From the NCBI GenBank assembly GCA_910574455.1, contig CAJSYZ010000006.1, positions 1,101,981-1,165,980 of the forward strand: a stretch of DNA of 64,000 nucleotides. Direction: 5' to 3'. Each line of letters opens with the position of its first letter. Within the stretch, counting starts at the first letter, position 1. Of this stretch, positions 36,777 through 47,078 are shown piece by piece. The position numbers were made by a program, and so were the translations under genes. Origin of the DNA: Trichaptum fuscoviolaceum. Its lineage: Eukaryota; Basidiomycota; Agaricomycetes; Hymenochaetales; Trichaptaceae. Under the pieces are notes generated by a model, which saw only the letters and a program-made list of their open reading frames with translations, was not told the origin of the DNA and ran no database searches.

Positions 36777-37098
36777 CGCCTGCCGATGACCAACACAATT
36801 TTGCAGCGTCGGCTGCTCATCCTTAACTCGCAACCATGCGCTACGTTCTCAAATCAATTTCTTCACAAAACATCTACTCTTTATTTTCACTGGCATTTGT
36901 TCGAAATGGCGTAACGAAAAGTCTACCATACCATTTGGGCGAACCATCACATGCGATACAGTATGTGTGGAATGTCTTGCAAAGTATCTCCTGCTTCCTC
37001 ACAACGAACGTACATAAATATCTGCTCTTTTGGACGTTCGTTGCCGCATAGTATCATTGCACATTAGAGGGCGCTATCTCTGTTGAGCTGATACTCTG
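36777..37098. other. LCB1 5' intergenic region
   Basis: No gene is seen. The left part must contain the LCB1 promoter. The right part runs into the duplicated metacaspase promoter and exon 1 copy that begins at about 37099. Confidence 0.45.
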
Positions 37099-37410
37099 AA
37101 ATGCTGAACAAGTCTATATCAACACGCGACAAATTTCCGGCTTCTACCACGAGTCTTGGCCTGTGGACACTAACTCAACGTGTTGAGCTTTTTTGAAGCT
37201 ATCTCAAGACTCATAAGATGTCGAGCCCTTTCACAAAACGTGCTACAGGCAAGTCAAGAACCGGTGAAAGAATGCCTACTGATACCGGTCAGCCGTCCGT
37301 GAAAGCTATTATTCCACATTATGAGGGAAAAGGAAACAGAGGGAAAGGTTCAGTCTCAACCGCTGGTGAGTCTAATGGCTTGTGTTCACCTCCTGATTTA
37401 CTGATAAAGA
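37099..37410 (+). pseudogene. Dispersed copy of the metacaspase promoter, exon 1 and intron 1
   Basis: The segment aligns with the reverse complement of about 26335-26011. Shared upstream blocks include gctgaacaagtctatatc and ctcaacgtgt. Both copies then read cataagatgtcgagccctt over the start codon. The copy's exon (37218-37365) is exactly 148 nt, as in the real gene. It is still open and encodes a diverged version (MSSPFTKRATGKSRTGERM). It ends in the same phase at a gtgagt donor, and intron 1 similarity continues to about 37410. Nothing resembling exon 2 follows. It is therefore a relic or an orphan promoter-exon. Divergence is substantial, so the duplication is not recent, yet the frame survives. 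Confidence 0.8.
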
Positions 37411-38080
37411 ACAGATAAATGTTTCTTATACGCAATGCAATTGCGCCTAAGTCAGGCAGTGCATAACAGTCTGTGGGGCAATTAGAGAGGTATATTGACA
37501 TACTTTGGAAGTAACGAGTTCGTGACAAGATGATCGATCTCCTCAAGCTACATCCTTCCACATTCTTCGCGCATCTTATGATATGTGCAGAATTGTTTTT
37601 GTCGCTTCTTATCTTATCTTTCAATGACACTCAATGTTCTCCTTAGATTGCGTGGCTAATAACATTCCTATTGTCAGCCTCGTTGAGAGGCCGGTCAGCA
37701 GACCCTGAATCTAGAAGGATCTCGCGGCCCCGCCTTCTGACTAGGACGTAGAACAACCGTCGACTTGGCGGCTGGTGGACCTGTGGGCTGGTAGTACTGC
37801 GATGACTTGAAGAGCGACAACCAGCGGTAGCTTCTGTCGTCTTTGTGTCACTCCGCGTCAATGGCTTCTTCGTCTTAAAAATCTTATCTGCTTATCAACC
37901 TCGAATTCTCTCTGAAGTTTGATCGAGTGTGGACGAAGGAGGCATTACCTTCGGTATACCTCTCTGGACCGGTTTCGACACGGCTTGTATTCTGATTTTG
38001 GCTTCATCCTCACCTCCTCTGGCGACGAGTTTCCGAGTATCTTTCAGAGACCGATTCCTCGTACAGACTGAGTCGGCGTG
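37411..38080. other. Intergenic, upstream of the 38081 gene
   Basis: No recognisable coding sequence. A minus-strand open frame at 37643-37861 (72 codons) has no motif. The right half should be the promoter and leader of the next gene, with pyrimidine-rich stretches at about 37985-38020. Confidence 0.4.
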
Positions 38081-39900
38081 ATGTCGATAACTTCGCTTTC
38101 GGGTTGGGAATCAACCGCGTGGATCACCAACGGCCTTCTTACGCCTCCCACCCTTGAGCTTGAGCTCTCTCCTGAGCCGAACCTGTCGTATTGGGACGTC
38201 CGTGTCAAAGAGGATGATTATGACTATCCGTTGGACGTTTCAAGATGCTGTCCGAAGAAAGCACGCTATCAAGATTTCTTAGGTGCAGGTGCAGGATTGC
38301 TTGGGACAGATATAGACTCGGATCCGGACTTGATGACAATGAGGGAATTAAAGGTCAGGTATTCGAAGGGGACTTCAATTTCAAGGTGTGTCTGTCTTCA
38401 ATCATCCCGATAACGCCACACGCTCATCCGTTCCCCACCCCTCCCCCCTTCACAAGAGTCCTTCCCAGTGCTCCTGTCACGCCGCCTCTTACGCCACGCC
38501 TTCCGGTAATTGTGTTTCCAGAGAAAGACAGCCGATGGGTACAATGCTCTGCGGCGAACGATGGTGATGGTCCGGCTATCCGCGGTTGGTCTCCCCGAGG
38601 CAACGATAGGTTTCCCGCCGTCGAAATTTCATTTGATGGATGGAATCCCTTTCTCGTACTCCCTGCAGATCCTAGCACGTCTCTTTTCCACCCACCTGCA
38701 TCTCTTGTGCCCCCGAAGATGGGGTTAGGGCTCAGTTTTGGTGATGTTCACCTTCAGTCGACTGACAGTCAGGACACTATTTGCGCAGGGGACACACTCC
38801 GAACGCCTCGCGCATCGGTTCTGAATACCACCCCTGGATCAGTCGCAGTCAGAAAGGAGAAAGAGCCCATAGCTCAAGAAAGCCATTCGGTGTATTCAAG
38901 GCGTGATGGGCCGACTTGGGTAGCACAGAACGCAGGTCAGTCGATGAGGAAGCGCAATGCAATGGGTGCTTTCCTGCCTAGCACCGTTAGCCCTTTCGTT
39001 CCTGTTTCAGAGGGCGCCCAGTCAACGAGTAACGCACAGCAACCTCGACTCGCACTACATCCCAGCGCTAGGCTCAAGGTCATGCCAACAAGCAGAGGAT
39101 ATGGCTGGACTCCAGAACCGGAGCCCAGTGGGGTAGATGCGAAGCTTAAAGCCCGACCACTAACTCTACTTCCTCCTCACCTCGCAAGGTCTATAACACG
39201 AAACGCTGCTGCAATCCGTGCCCAAGATTGTGAGAAATCCATTAACAAGGCCGCTCAGAACTTTCCGAGAAGTTCTGCGTCTTATTGGAGTTCAACGACC
39301 TCCGCAGGAAGCCGATTCCCGCATGTGGATATGAACGCAGATACACCCACTCTTCCTCATCCTGATTTAAAATGGCAGGAGCACAGCCCAGAGATTCCTG
39401 TAGCCCCACCTTGCACCCCAGTGCTACCCTTGGAGTCTCAACTTGAGTCGCCTCCGGCTCAAAACTCTTATAGTCAATCGCAGAACTTCACCTCAGAGTC
39501 TCTACTTCCTTCACGGCAACTATCTACTACTAGTATGCCGGTTTCAATGCCTGCAAGACTGCCTTCGCGTCTTGGTCGCACTGAGTCGGATCCCGGCAGT
39601 CAACAGCTTCTGCGCAATCTAGCTACTTCGCTTGCGCGTGGATTTATGCAGGAAGTTAAACCGAGTGAAATGATCCCCTCACAAGATCGCTCTCGGGACA
39701 CAGACGCGGCCGAAACTAAAGATTCACAGTCGGACGCGGTCATATCTGCGGTTTGTGCATGGGCAGCTGGGAGTAGATTTGGAGCATCCAGTGTTCTTAC
39801 GGATGGAGTCGGTTCTCCTGAGGAACAATCTCATTCCAAGAGAGAGATTCCAGTCGAAGATTATGAGCAGCCGACTGCTAAGAAACTTCGTGTTGTGTAA
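38081..39900 (+). CDS. Ser/Pro-rich low-complexity protein, function unknown
   Basis: ATG 38081 opens exon 1 (to 38385). A 71-bp intron (38386-38456, gtgtgt...cacaag) joins it in phase to a long exon ending at 39900, giving 582 residues. The N-terminus is acidic (SYWDVRVKEDDYDYPLDV). The middle is Pro/Ser/Thr-rich with scattered TPP and SP sites. The last ~120 residues include a more structured-looking stretch (QQLLRNLATSLARGFMQEV ... DAVISAVCAWAAGSRFG) and end in a basic tail, AKKLRVV, that could act in nuclear import. I do not recognise the family. A phospho-regulated nuclear protein is possible, but the evidence is weak. Length and splice phase are consistent. Confidence 0.7.
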
Positions 39901-40186
39901 TCTATTTTCATTTTTTTCACCCTTCATCAATTGCATACTTTCGGACTCATGAAGTTTGTACAATTCATGCATGTTTTCTCATTTAGTATTTTATCGACGT
40001 TGTATTCTCAAAGTATTGTACAGTATAAAATTACCTTATAAAAGTCGTTTATTACTTACAAGTGATAGTCGTTCCCGCGGCGCCGCTCGACCCTGAGCCT
40101 ACCAGTGGGGACGGATTCAAGTTTCCCTGCTGCTTGACCTGTAACCACTATCACTTTATATCGTTCTACTACACAACCTCCAAAGG

Positions 40187-41740
40187 ATGTACGAACTATT
40201 TCTAAGCAAATCGAGGCCTTCAATTCCGTACCTTCCAGACGACATCCTCATACGCATATTCTCCGAGTTCTCTCTCATCGAATGGACAACGGACGATCTG
40301 GAATGTGGTCGCTGGCCATTAAATCCTGCCATGCTGTACAGTCGACATCTCGAAAAAGATAACGTTACGCATCTCCAGACAAAATTTGCACTGTCGCTTG
40401 TCTCCAGGCGTTTCAATGAGCTCACAACCCGGTTGTTGTGTGAGTTTGTCCGCATCACGAGTATTCAGCAAATGAAAGCCTTAGATCAGTGTCTCCATCA
40501 TCTGCCTGTCCTTGCAGTCAAGATGGCACGTTACACGAAAAGGCTGGATATAGTACCCACCAACGAGCCAATTAACCGATCTCACAATAATGGTTTCGAA
40601 AAACACTCTCTACAGCGTGTCCGACCTTTTTACGAATCTGCTATGCGCATTTGGAGCGCCTGTCCGAACATAACACACCTTACTATTTCAATCTTGCAAG
40701 AGACCTTGCCGGACGCGTCTATTCTGACAGATACGATTCGTCTTCACTGCCCCAGATTACAGGTCGTAAGCTGGCGTTATGGTCCGGAGATCGAGCATTT
40801 GGGTCTCTTGGCGAATCTTGCATCCAATTTACGTGTCTTTGATTTGTCGAGAGTCGCCGGTCTGCGCTCTTACTATGGGCGCCCAAAGAATATTTCATTA
40901 CAGATGCCTCACTTGCACACGTTACGTGGTCCGATAAGCATCATTTGCCGAGACTTCCAGCATTTCGAACTTCCAATGCTGCGGACGGTGATCGCCGAAC
41001 ACGATACGGTAGGAGCTCTATATAAGGTGGCGAATGGGGAGGCTTTTTTCTCGAAGCATGGCGCACGCATAAGAAATTTCATTACCCACTCACCGAAACT
41101 GGATATCAAACTCAGCCTTCTTCCCAACCTTCGGAGTTTGGTGTTTCGTGTTGACGACAATGTTTTATCAATGGCGGAGCATCGACAGCACAATCCTTCA
41201 CTCGAGTTTGTGGGCTTCCTCGATTATCTACTGGCTGATGAAAGTCCACCACTGGAGCGGGGTTTCACGGACGCGATGAAAGCGCAATTGCTTGCGTGCA
41301 CGGAGACAACTGTCCAACAGCTTCTGCGAGCGAAGCAGGACGACTTTCCGAACCTGAAATACGTGCAGTTTCTTGGCGAGAAGCTCAACAGTTACGTCCT
41401 AAATGTAGACAGGATGCCACTCCCTCCAGCCATCTGGGACTTAATCGGCGCTGGATTGGAGACCAAAGACTTCAAAGGGGACAACGTCGTGGACAGAGTT
41501 GCGGCGAAAAAGAAGAAGGACAAAGGGAACTCGCCGGCCAAAGCCTCTACTCCAGCGTCTCCGGCGAAGGCAAAACATGCGTGGAAACGGCGCGTACCGA
41601 GGTTTGCGAAGGAATATCCAAGGCTTAATGCATCCGAATTGAATAAAGCCTCTGATGCCACCAACGCTGAGCTCGTCAAGAAATTCGAATTCAGCCTTAA
41701 TTTCGAATCTATCAACAAAGATCATGGATCTGCATCATGA
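40187..41740 (+). CDS. F-box-like protein with leucine-rich-repeat-like region
   Basis: This is a single exon of 517 residues starting MYELFLSKSRPS. Residues 12-80 read as a basidiomycete F-box (IPYLPDDILIRIFSEFSL ... LSLVSRRFNELTTRLL), the module that binds Skp1 in SCF ubiquitin ligases. The following ~300 residues show irregular leucine-rich spacing (ITHLTISILQETLPDASIL, LRVFDLSRV, LRSLVFRV), suggesting a solenoid for substrate binding. The C-terminal ~80 residues are Lys/Ala/Ser/Pro-rich and probably disordered. Agaricomycetes carry hundreds of such genes, so no substrate can be suggested. No intron or frame break is seen. Confidence 0.75.
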   Translation: MYELFLSKSRPSIPYLPDDILIRIFSEFSLIEWTTDDLECGRWPLNPAMLYSRHLEKDNVTHLQTKFALSLVSRRFNELTTRLLCEFVRITSIQQMKALDQCLHHLPVLAVKMARYTKRLDIVPTNEPINRSHNNGFEKHSLQRVRPFYESAMRIWSACPNITHLTISILQETLPDASILTDTIRLHCPRLQVVSWRYGPEIEHLGLLANLASNLRVFDLSRVAGLRSYYGRPKNISLQMPHLHTLRGPISIICRDFQHFELPMLRTVIAEHDTVGALYKVANGEAFFSKHGARIRNFITHSPKLDIKLSLLPNLRSLVFRVDDNVLSMAEHRQHNPSLEFVGFLDYLLADESPPLERGFTDAMKAQLLACTETTVQQLLRAKQDDFPNLKYVQFLGEKLNSYVLNVDRMPLPPAIWDLIGAGLETKDFKGDNVVDRVAAKKKKDKGNSPAKASTPASPAKAKHAWKRRVPRFAKEYPRLNASELNKASDATNAELVKKFEFSLNFESINKDHGSAS

Positions 41741-42154
41741 TTCATGATGTTCCTTCCAGGTGTGATATTATATGTGAATGATATGTATGTAATTTGTATT
41801 CCGTAGTTCAGATTTATTCTGGACATAACTTTGGTCTATCTTGAAAACGTATTTTATCCGACGTTCTTTCCCATCATTGTGCGCGCATGAACAAGGTTTT
41901 ACTACTAGATGACGGCACGCCGGGCGCTTTGAATGGCAGATGGCAACGGCCTAGCTAATACTATCAGCAAAGAGTGGGATGACTTAAATATGTTAGAATA
42001 CAATCGTCGTGCCCGCGCACGTACCTACTAGCTGCTCCAATTTTTCATCTCGAATGATCTTTCAGTCTACGAGCATTCCTTTTTAAACATCAAGATTGCT
42101 TATTATCATTGTGACTGGGACTAATACATATGGATAAATAAACATGCGAGATCC
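41741..42154. other. Intergenic spacer
   Basis: Convergent spacer between the F-box gene and the minus-strand gene ending near 42155. It holds one ttactactagatg word at about 41899. No gene is seen. Confidence 0.45.
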
Positions 42155-43303
42155 TCATTTATTTCGGCGTAATGATTCCCCTAAACGCGTTATTTCCATG
42201 AAAAGCACATCAATACGAGCAGCGGTATACGAGTCAACTCCATTCGATGCTGCTGAGATAATGCTCTGAAAATGCTCGTTTATAGTCGGAACGGCAAGAT
42301 TTACAGAGGACACCTGAAAGCGTGGGTCAGTAAAAATGAGTTCTAAGAGGGTTCAACCAGACTCACCCTGTCACTGTTTATCGAAGTCGGTAAACGCGAC
42401 GACGCGACAACAGGAGGAAGCCAGATGGTCCCCTCTACTGACCTCTCGTCGTTAGTCTCTTCCACGGTAGAGTCGGGACGAGACAAATCGCCATTCGTAG
42501 GTTGCACAGTATCTGTCGTCGTAGTCGCTAACTTTTCCTTCTTGGGATGTCTCGTCAAATGTGTCGGGTACGGGTGAAAAAGGTCATGGCTCAAACGAAC
42601 GCGTATTCGAGAATTATCACCATGTGTGACATATATATTGAGCCAGCCGTTGCAATGAAATCTCTGCATGGTACTAGGAGGATACTGATGACCTCCAACT
42701 CTCGCCCGCTCCTTGTGTTTAGGTCGCTCCTCTTCAAGTTGTGCGCAGTGATAGGTTATGACAGTTGCCTTGTCTCCGCTTGTAGGCGTTCGTTTCTTCT
42801 GACTACAAACGAGATATTAATTCATAGTCGCATGTAGAATGCTTCAGGGCGTACCTCCATCGGAATCCAGTTGCAGAATGTATAAGGTTCCGCACGGCAT
42901 TTGCTAAACGAAACACATCCTCTGTCCCAGGTTTCTTCGCTCTTGGTTCAAGCTCAGGAAGCTCCATATCCTGCGGCAAGTTCACATATACATCCAAAGC
43001 CAGTGTGCGCCCTCTATTACGTTCCAACTCATGAAGCATCTCGTCCAAAGATATGGTCGGTATCCGTTCAGGTTCAGGTATTCCCAGCTTCTTTCGCTGA
43101 GCCTTCGCGCGCTTCATCTCTTCTCTCTCTCGCATTCTCTGAGTACATTCCGAACAGTTCATTAACCTTCTGCTTGACGTTGAGGTATGAAGTGGAAATG
43201 GAAAGCTTTCTTCTGGCCCGAAGTAATCGCATTCTTTGCATTTGCGACCTTTTGAAGACCCCGCTGATAAGTTTGATGTGTGTCCCACAGATACGTGGTC
43301 CAT
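42155..43303 (-). CDS. Small Cys-motif protein, basidiomycete-type, function unknown
   Basis: Exon 1 (43303-42855) carries two CxxC pairs that could bind one zinc (CKECDYFGPEESF ... CSECTQRM). It joins in phase across 52 bp to exon 2 (42802-42367), which contains ITYHCAQLEEERPKHK, MQRFHCNGWLNIYVTHG and RVRLSHDLFHPYP. This Cys/Trp/His pattern is one I associate with repeated, often transposon-linked basidiomycete proteins. The end is uncertain. Reading on gives a stop at 42343, but a perfect gtgagt donor sits at 42366. Splicing to an acceptor just before 42262 would add a hydrophobic-patterned tail ending at 42155. I give the longer model. I propose no function. Confidence 0.55.
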
Positions 43304-43991
43304 TCGCGATCTTCGTAGGTGATAATGTAAGAAAAGGTGTATGTTGACTTCCCTACATAGCAGTCAAATTCTATTGAACTTGAACATCAGGGAAACTTCC
43401 GTCTGCTTACGGCGACTGGCGCGTCCTGGCGCGTCCTGAAGCTTCCTTAAATGGGATGAAGCGATGCCATGCCTACCTGAAGCGTTGCCTGGCTGCCTGA
43501 TGGCCTTAGAACACGGTGTTTCAGGACGAAATCAGTGCATAAGGAGGGAAGTTGTACATCAGGCGCCAAGCCAGGCTCAAGTGAGATTTAAGCACGAGTG
43601 TGCACAGTTTAAGTAAAATGGCAAGTACAAGATAAGTTCATCAGCAGATTCAGTATAGAAGTCGAAGCCGCCACTCATTACTGCCAACTACTACTACTAC
43701 TGTGCATGTATTGAGACTTCAAGCTCAGGCTCGTTCATCATCATCATCATTATAGTATGACAGGTGTTGCTCATGCTATCCAGCACACCCATTCCCTGGG
43801 TGTTCACCAAACTATAACTAGCACTAGTGGTATACAAAGTAAAAAGCAATATGTACTATGTGAAAATGTATAGGAAGGGCTACAGTACTATGGGCAGTTG
43901 CAATCATGATCGTACATCTGGTTCAAGTTACAGTCTATCTCATTCTGAAAACCCGATACTATCCGACACGTTCAAATTTCCCTGCTACATA
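43304..43991. other. Intergenic spacer with short repeats
   Basis: No gene is seen. It contains a tandem ggcgcgtcct pair at about 43418-43437, a ctactactactactg run near 43686, a tcatcatcatcat run near 43737, and a gcctgatggcc / ggcgccaagcc-rich stretch at 43480-43570. Confidence 0.5.
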
Positions 43992-46708
43992 CTACGCCAT
44001 GTTCAAATGATCAAATTCAGCACATCCCACTATCGATTTCAACTGTTTTTCTTCGGGCTCTGTCCAAGCCCTCGCGCGTGAGATGAAAGCCGCAATTCTC
44101 AACTGCCCATTATTATTTGGTGGAGGTGGTAAGTCAGGACCCAAAAGATCACCGCTGACCTCATAAACACCTGCGACCACCTCCCGAAACGCGTCTGTGA
44201 ACTTTGCTTTCTCGGTTTCTGAGAGGGGCGTCCCGTCGGATTCCTCGGCATCTGAAGCGAACAGACTTGACAGCCTTGTAGCGGATTCATAAATCTTCTC
44301 GACACTCCACTCTCGCTCATGTGCGATCGCATTCAGTGCTTTGCCCATAACAGATTTCTTGTTCACGACGTGCTTGAAGATTTCATCATTGGTAACTATC
44401 GCGAGCCATCTTTTCACTGTCGTATATCCATGAATTAGAGCTCTCTGGGTATTTTCCGCCTTATTCAAAGCCGAAGAATAGAAGTTCAATGTCTGGGGTT
44501 CGGGAGGGACCACTTCATTGTCAGAGTTGCGGGGACGTTTCCTCTGAGGATCATCCATAACATCTGTGTGATCCGGAAGGGCACGCTTGCGATGGTCACG
44601 TATGTAGCCAGATGAATGAACTTCAGGTCCTTGCTTTCGTAGATTTGTCGAATCCATACTTCGATCCAATCGTTTACGGTGCCCCTCGAATGCAGCCATA
44701 CGTTGCTGGCGAAAGGGCGCTACAGTTGGTTCCAATTCCTTCTGTAAGTCCTTGGACGCAAGCATATCGCTGCCTTGGAAAACAGCAATTGCCTCTTGAA
44801 GTTTGACATCGATATTTTTGCTGTTCACCTCCCGTGCCGATAGGTCGCGTTTCACCAATATCAGTAAACGGTTCAAATCAATCGCCCCCACAGATGGCCA
44901 TCGATCATACCCATCCGGATAGATATCCTCGTTGCTGGTAAAAATAATACACGCTTTTTGCGCCGGCGTCTGGTAATCGTGTGATCCTCCTGCCCATCCT
45001 CCTTCCCTCTCGTGCAGTTCAATGCGGTTGCGGAACACGTGAATCATCTCGTCCAGAAGTTCGATGTGGTTCCTATACGCAACGTAATGGGCTAGGAACA
45101 AGGGGATGAAGAAATAGAATATCCCAGACTTAAATATGGGAAGCTCGAGTTTGTTGTCAGTGTAATTCAGACAGTACTTCTGCTCTCGCAGACTGGGCAG
45201 AGGTCCTCTTTCTCGAAAGCGCGTTCTTTCGTCCATCGGATATAGACTTTCTCCCAATGGGGACCTCGATTGAATCAGACGGAGAGAATTTCCTTCGCCA
45301 TGAAGAGTTTTATGATAGTTCACAAAAATATGTTTCATCTGAAGGTTGAAGCTCATCCATTCTATCTTTCGCTGGCCTCGGAACTGAAGGCAAGCTTCCC
45401 TCTCAGACTTCTCAAAGGGAAGGAGGAAAAACGAGCCGTGAACAACATAGCGTTGAAGGTCCTCCAGGAAAGACCTCAAGGTCACCCCATCCTTCGCCAC
45501 TTGATTCTAGATGAAGACTGTCAGACGTTTAGAATCAATGTTAAGAAGTATGACCATTACATACCCCATCAACACTTTCACATAATAGATCGACAGTTTC
45601 AAAAACCTCTTCGACGAGCTTCTCCTGTTTACTGAAGGATTCGCTAAGTCTCGTGAGTTCTTGAAACTTTGCATGGTATGCCTTCTTCATTTCCGTCACC
45701 TCGTTTCTCAGAGCGGCTACCTCTGCACGAAGATCCTCGTCTTCCGTCTGCACGACTGATGCATCCTGTCCTGTCTCTTGCCCTCCTTGCTCTCCCGTCC
45801 TAGCAGGATCCAATACACTTAAATCACAACTATTTTGCATGGCCTCGTCGTGTTCATTCGTTCCGGAAGATAGACACCTGTGTATATCCTTTTGCCAAAT
45901 TATATCTTGTTTAAGAGTTGCCATAGCGATAAAGGCTTATAATTTGCGCTAATAAGCAATTATCCATAGATATCAATTGAGATAAGTTAATACCTGAAGG
46001 AGCCGACTTTGACTCGTTGATCTCAGCTTTGACCCCCCAGACAGGTTCCTTTCTTGGGCCTTCCACATTATCAAGAGTATATTCCACCGGACCATTTTGC
46101 GCCTCCATCGCCTTACCCCTCGGGCTGTCTAAGAGACTCATAGACTGAGCTCGCCCTCCCCCGGCGCTGTCAGATCGTTGACTTGGAGGAGCCGAGTGGG
46201 ATGGCGTCAAGTCCTTCCTATAAGAAGTTCGCCGCGATGTTGGTTGGTGTCGATGCAATTGGTCCCACTGATTCAGCGACTTTGAGATACCACTGCTGCG
46301 AGTACAATGCGTGGCATCATGCTGTTTCTGGAATTGCATGATGTTATTTGGAACCTCGGAAGACCTCAGGCTACGTCTCGGGCTGCGAGTACGTCTGGAG
46401 TCAACCCGCGTGGGTCTACCTCGGTCCTGTGCCAGTGTAGTATGAGTAGTATGGTACTGGTGCGAGCAACCTGGGTCGTCCGAGACTTCTTGTTGTTCTT
46501 CAAGTTCTTGACCTAACTCCTGATACCGGTGTGCTTGAGTGCCAGCTGCCAGAGACGACGATACAGGTGTGACACTGTTAGTAGTAAGGCCGCAGCGCCA
46601 GACACAATGACCACAACTGCAGGTGGGACTCAGGCTCCTGGATCGCGTCGTCAGGAGCCAGTCACAGCGGTGGCGAGAGCCTGAGGGTTCGAAGTTCGAG
46701 TTTAACAT
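43992..46708 (-). CDS. Unrecognised protein with coiled coil, start uncertain
   Basis: Two well-supported exons, 45935-45565 and 45506-43992, join in phase and give about 626 residues from ATG 45924. They contain a coiled coil at about residues 58-105 (EDLRAEVAALRNEVTEM). The rest is a long helical region (VTLRSFLEDLQRYVV, FFIPLFLAHYVAYRNHIELLDEMIHVF), a Lys/Arg stretch RKRALPDHTDVMDDPQRKRPR that may be a nuclear signal, and a tail rich in Pro. An upstream exon, 46708-45994, also joins in phase to give 866 residues. It is low-complexity and rich in the words seen in nearby spacers, so I doubt it is fully coding. I do not recognise the family. No transposase or nuclease motif is visible. Confidence 0.55.
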
Positions 46709-47078
46709 TTCAGGCAGCAGAGTTGCAGATTTAGAAGTAGTACTACTACTAGTAGTAGTAGTAGTAGTACTAGTGTCAGCCTCAGGCTGAGTGTCCTCTT
46801 CTTGAAGCGAGTAGTAGTACTACGTAGAGTACTCACTGGCAGGCTACTACTATCTGAGTGGTGGCGTGCCAGTGACTCAGTTTGAAACTGCTACTAAGAA
46901 TAGTAGTGCTACTACAAGAGTCGTTCAGGCTCAATACTCAAGTTCGCAACAGATATTCCATTAGTACTAGCGTACAACAACACACAACAAAAGCAGAAAA
47001 GCATGAAACTAGTAAGAATAGTAGTGGAGGAATGCGGAAGAAAGACAGATTAACAAAGTAAAGATACATTGTTCAGAG
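46709..47078. repeat. Palindrome-rich spacer at the left end of the protease-like array
   Basis: The spacer holds the same 20-bp perfect palindrome found at 10949, here at 46741-46760. A longer (agt)n run and the inverted repeat TCAGCCT-c-AGGCTGA follow at about 46777-46791. Further tagtagtactac and cactggcagg words occur at 46808-46850. From about 46914 the sequence is shared with the 3' flanks of the paralogues at 50487 and 54485. Confidence 0.75.

Noticed and set aside
38386..38456. Alternative 32-bp intron at 38354-38385 in the 38081 gene
   Set aside because: In phase, but too short for the introns seen here; the 71-bp intron at 38386-38456 is also in phase and has a normal length.
45994..46708. 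First exon of the 43992 gene as certain coding sequence
   Set aside because: It joins in phase but is low-complexity and rich in spacer-type words; kept only as a possible extension.
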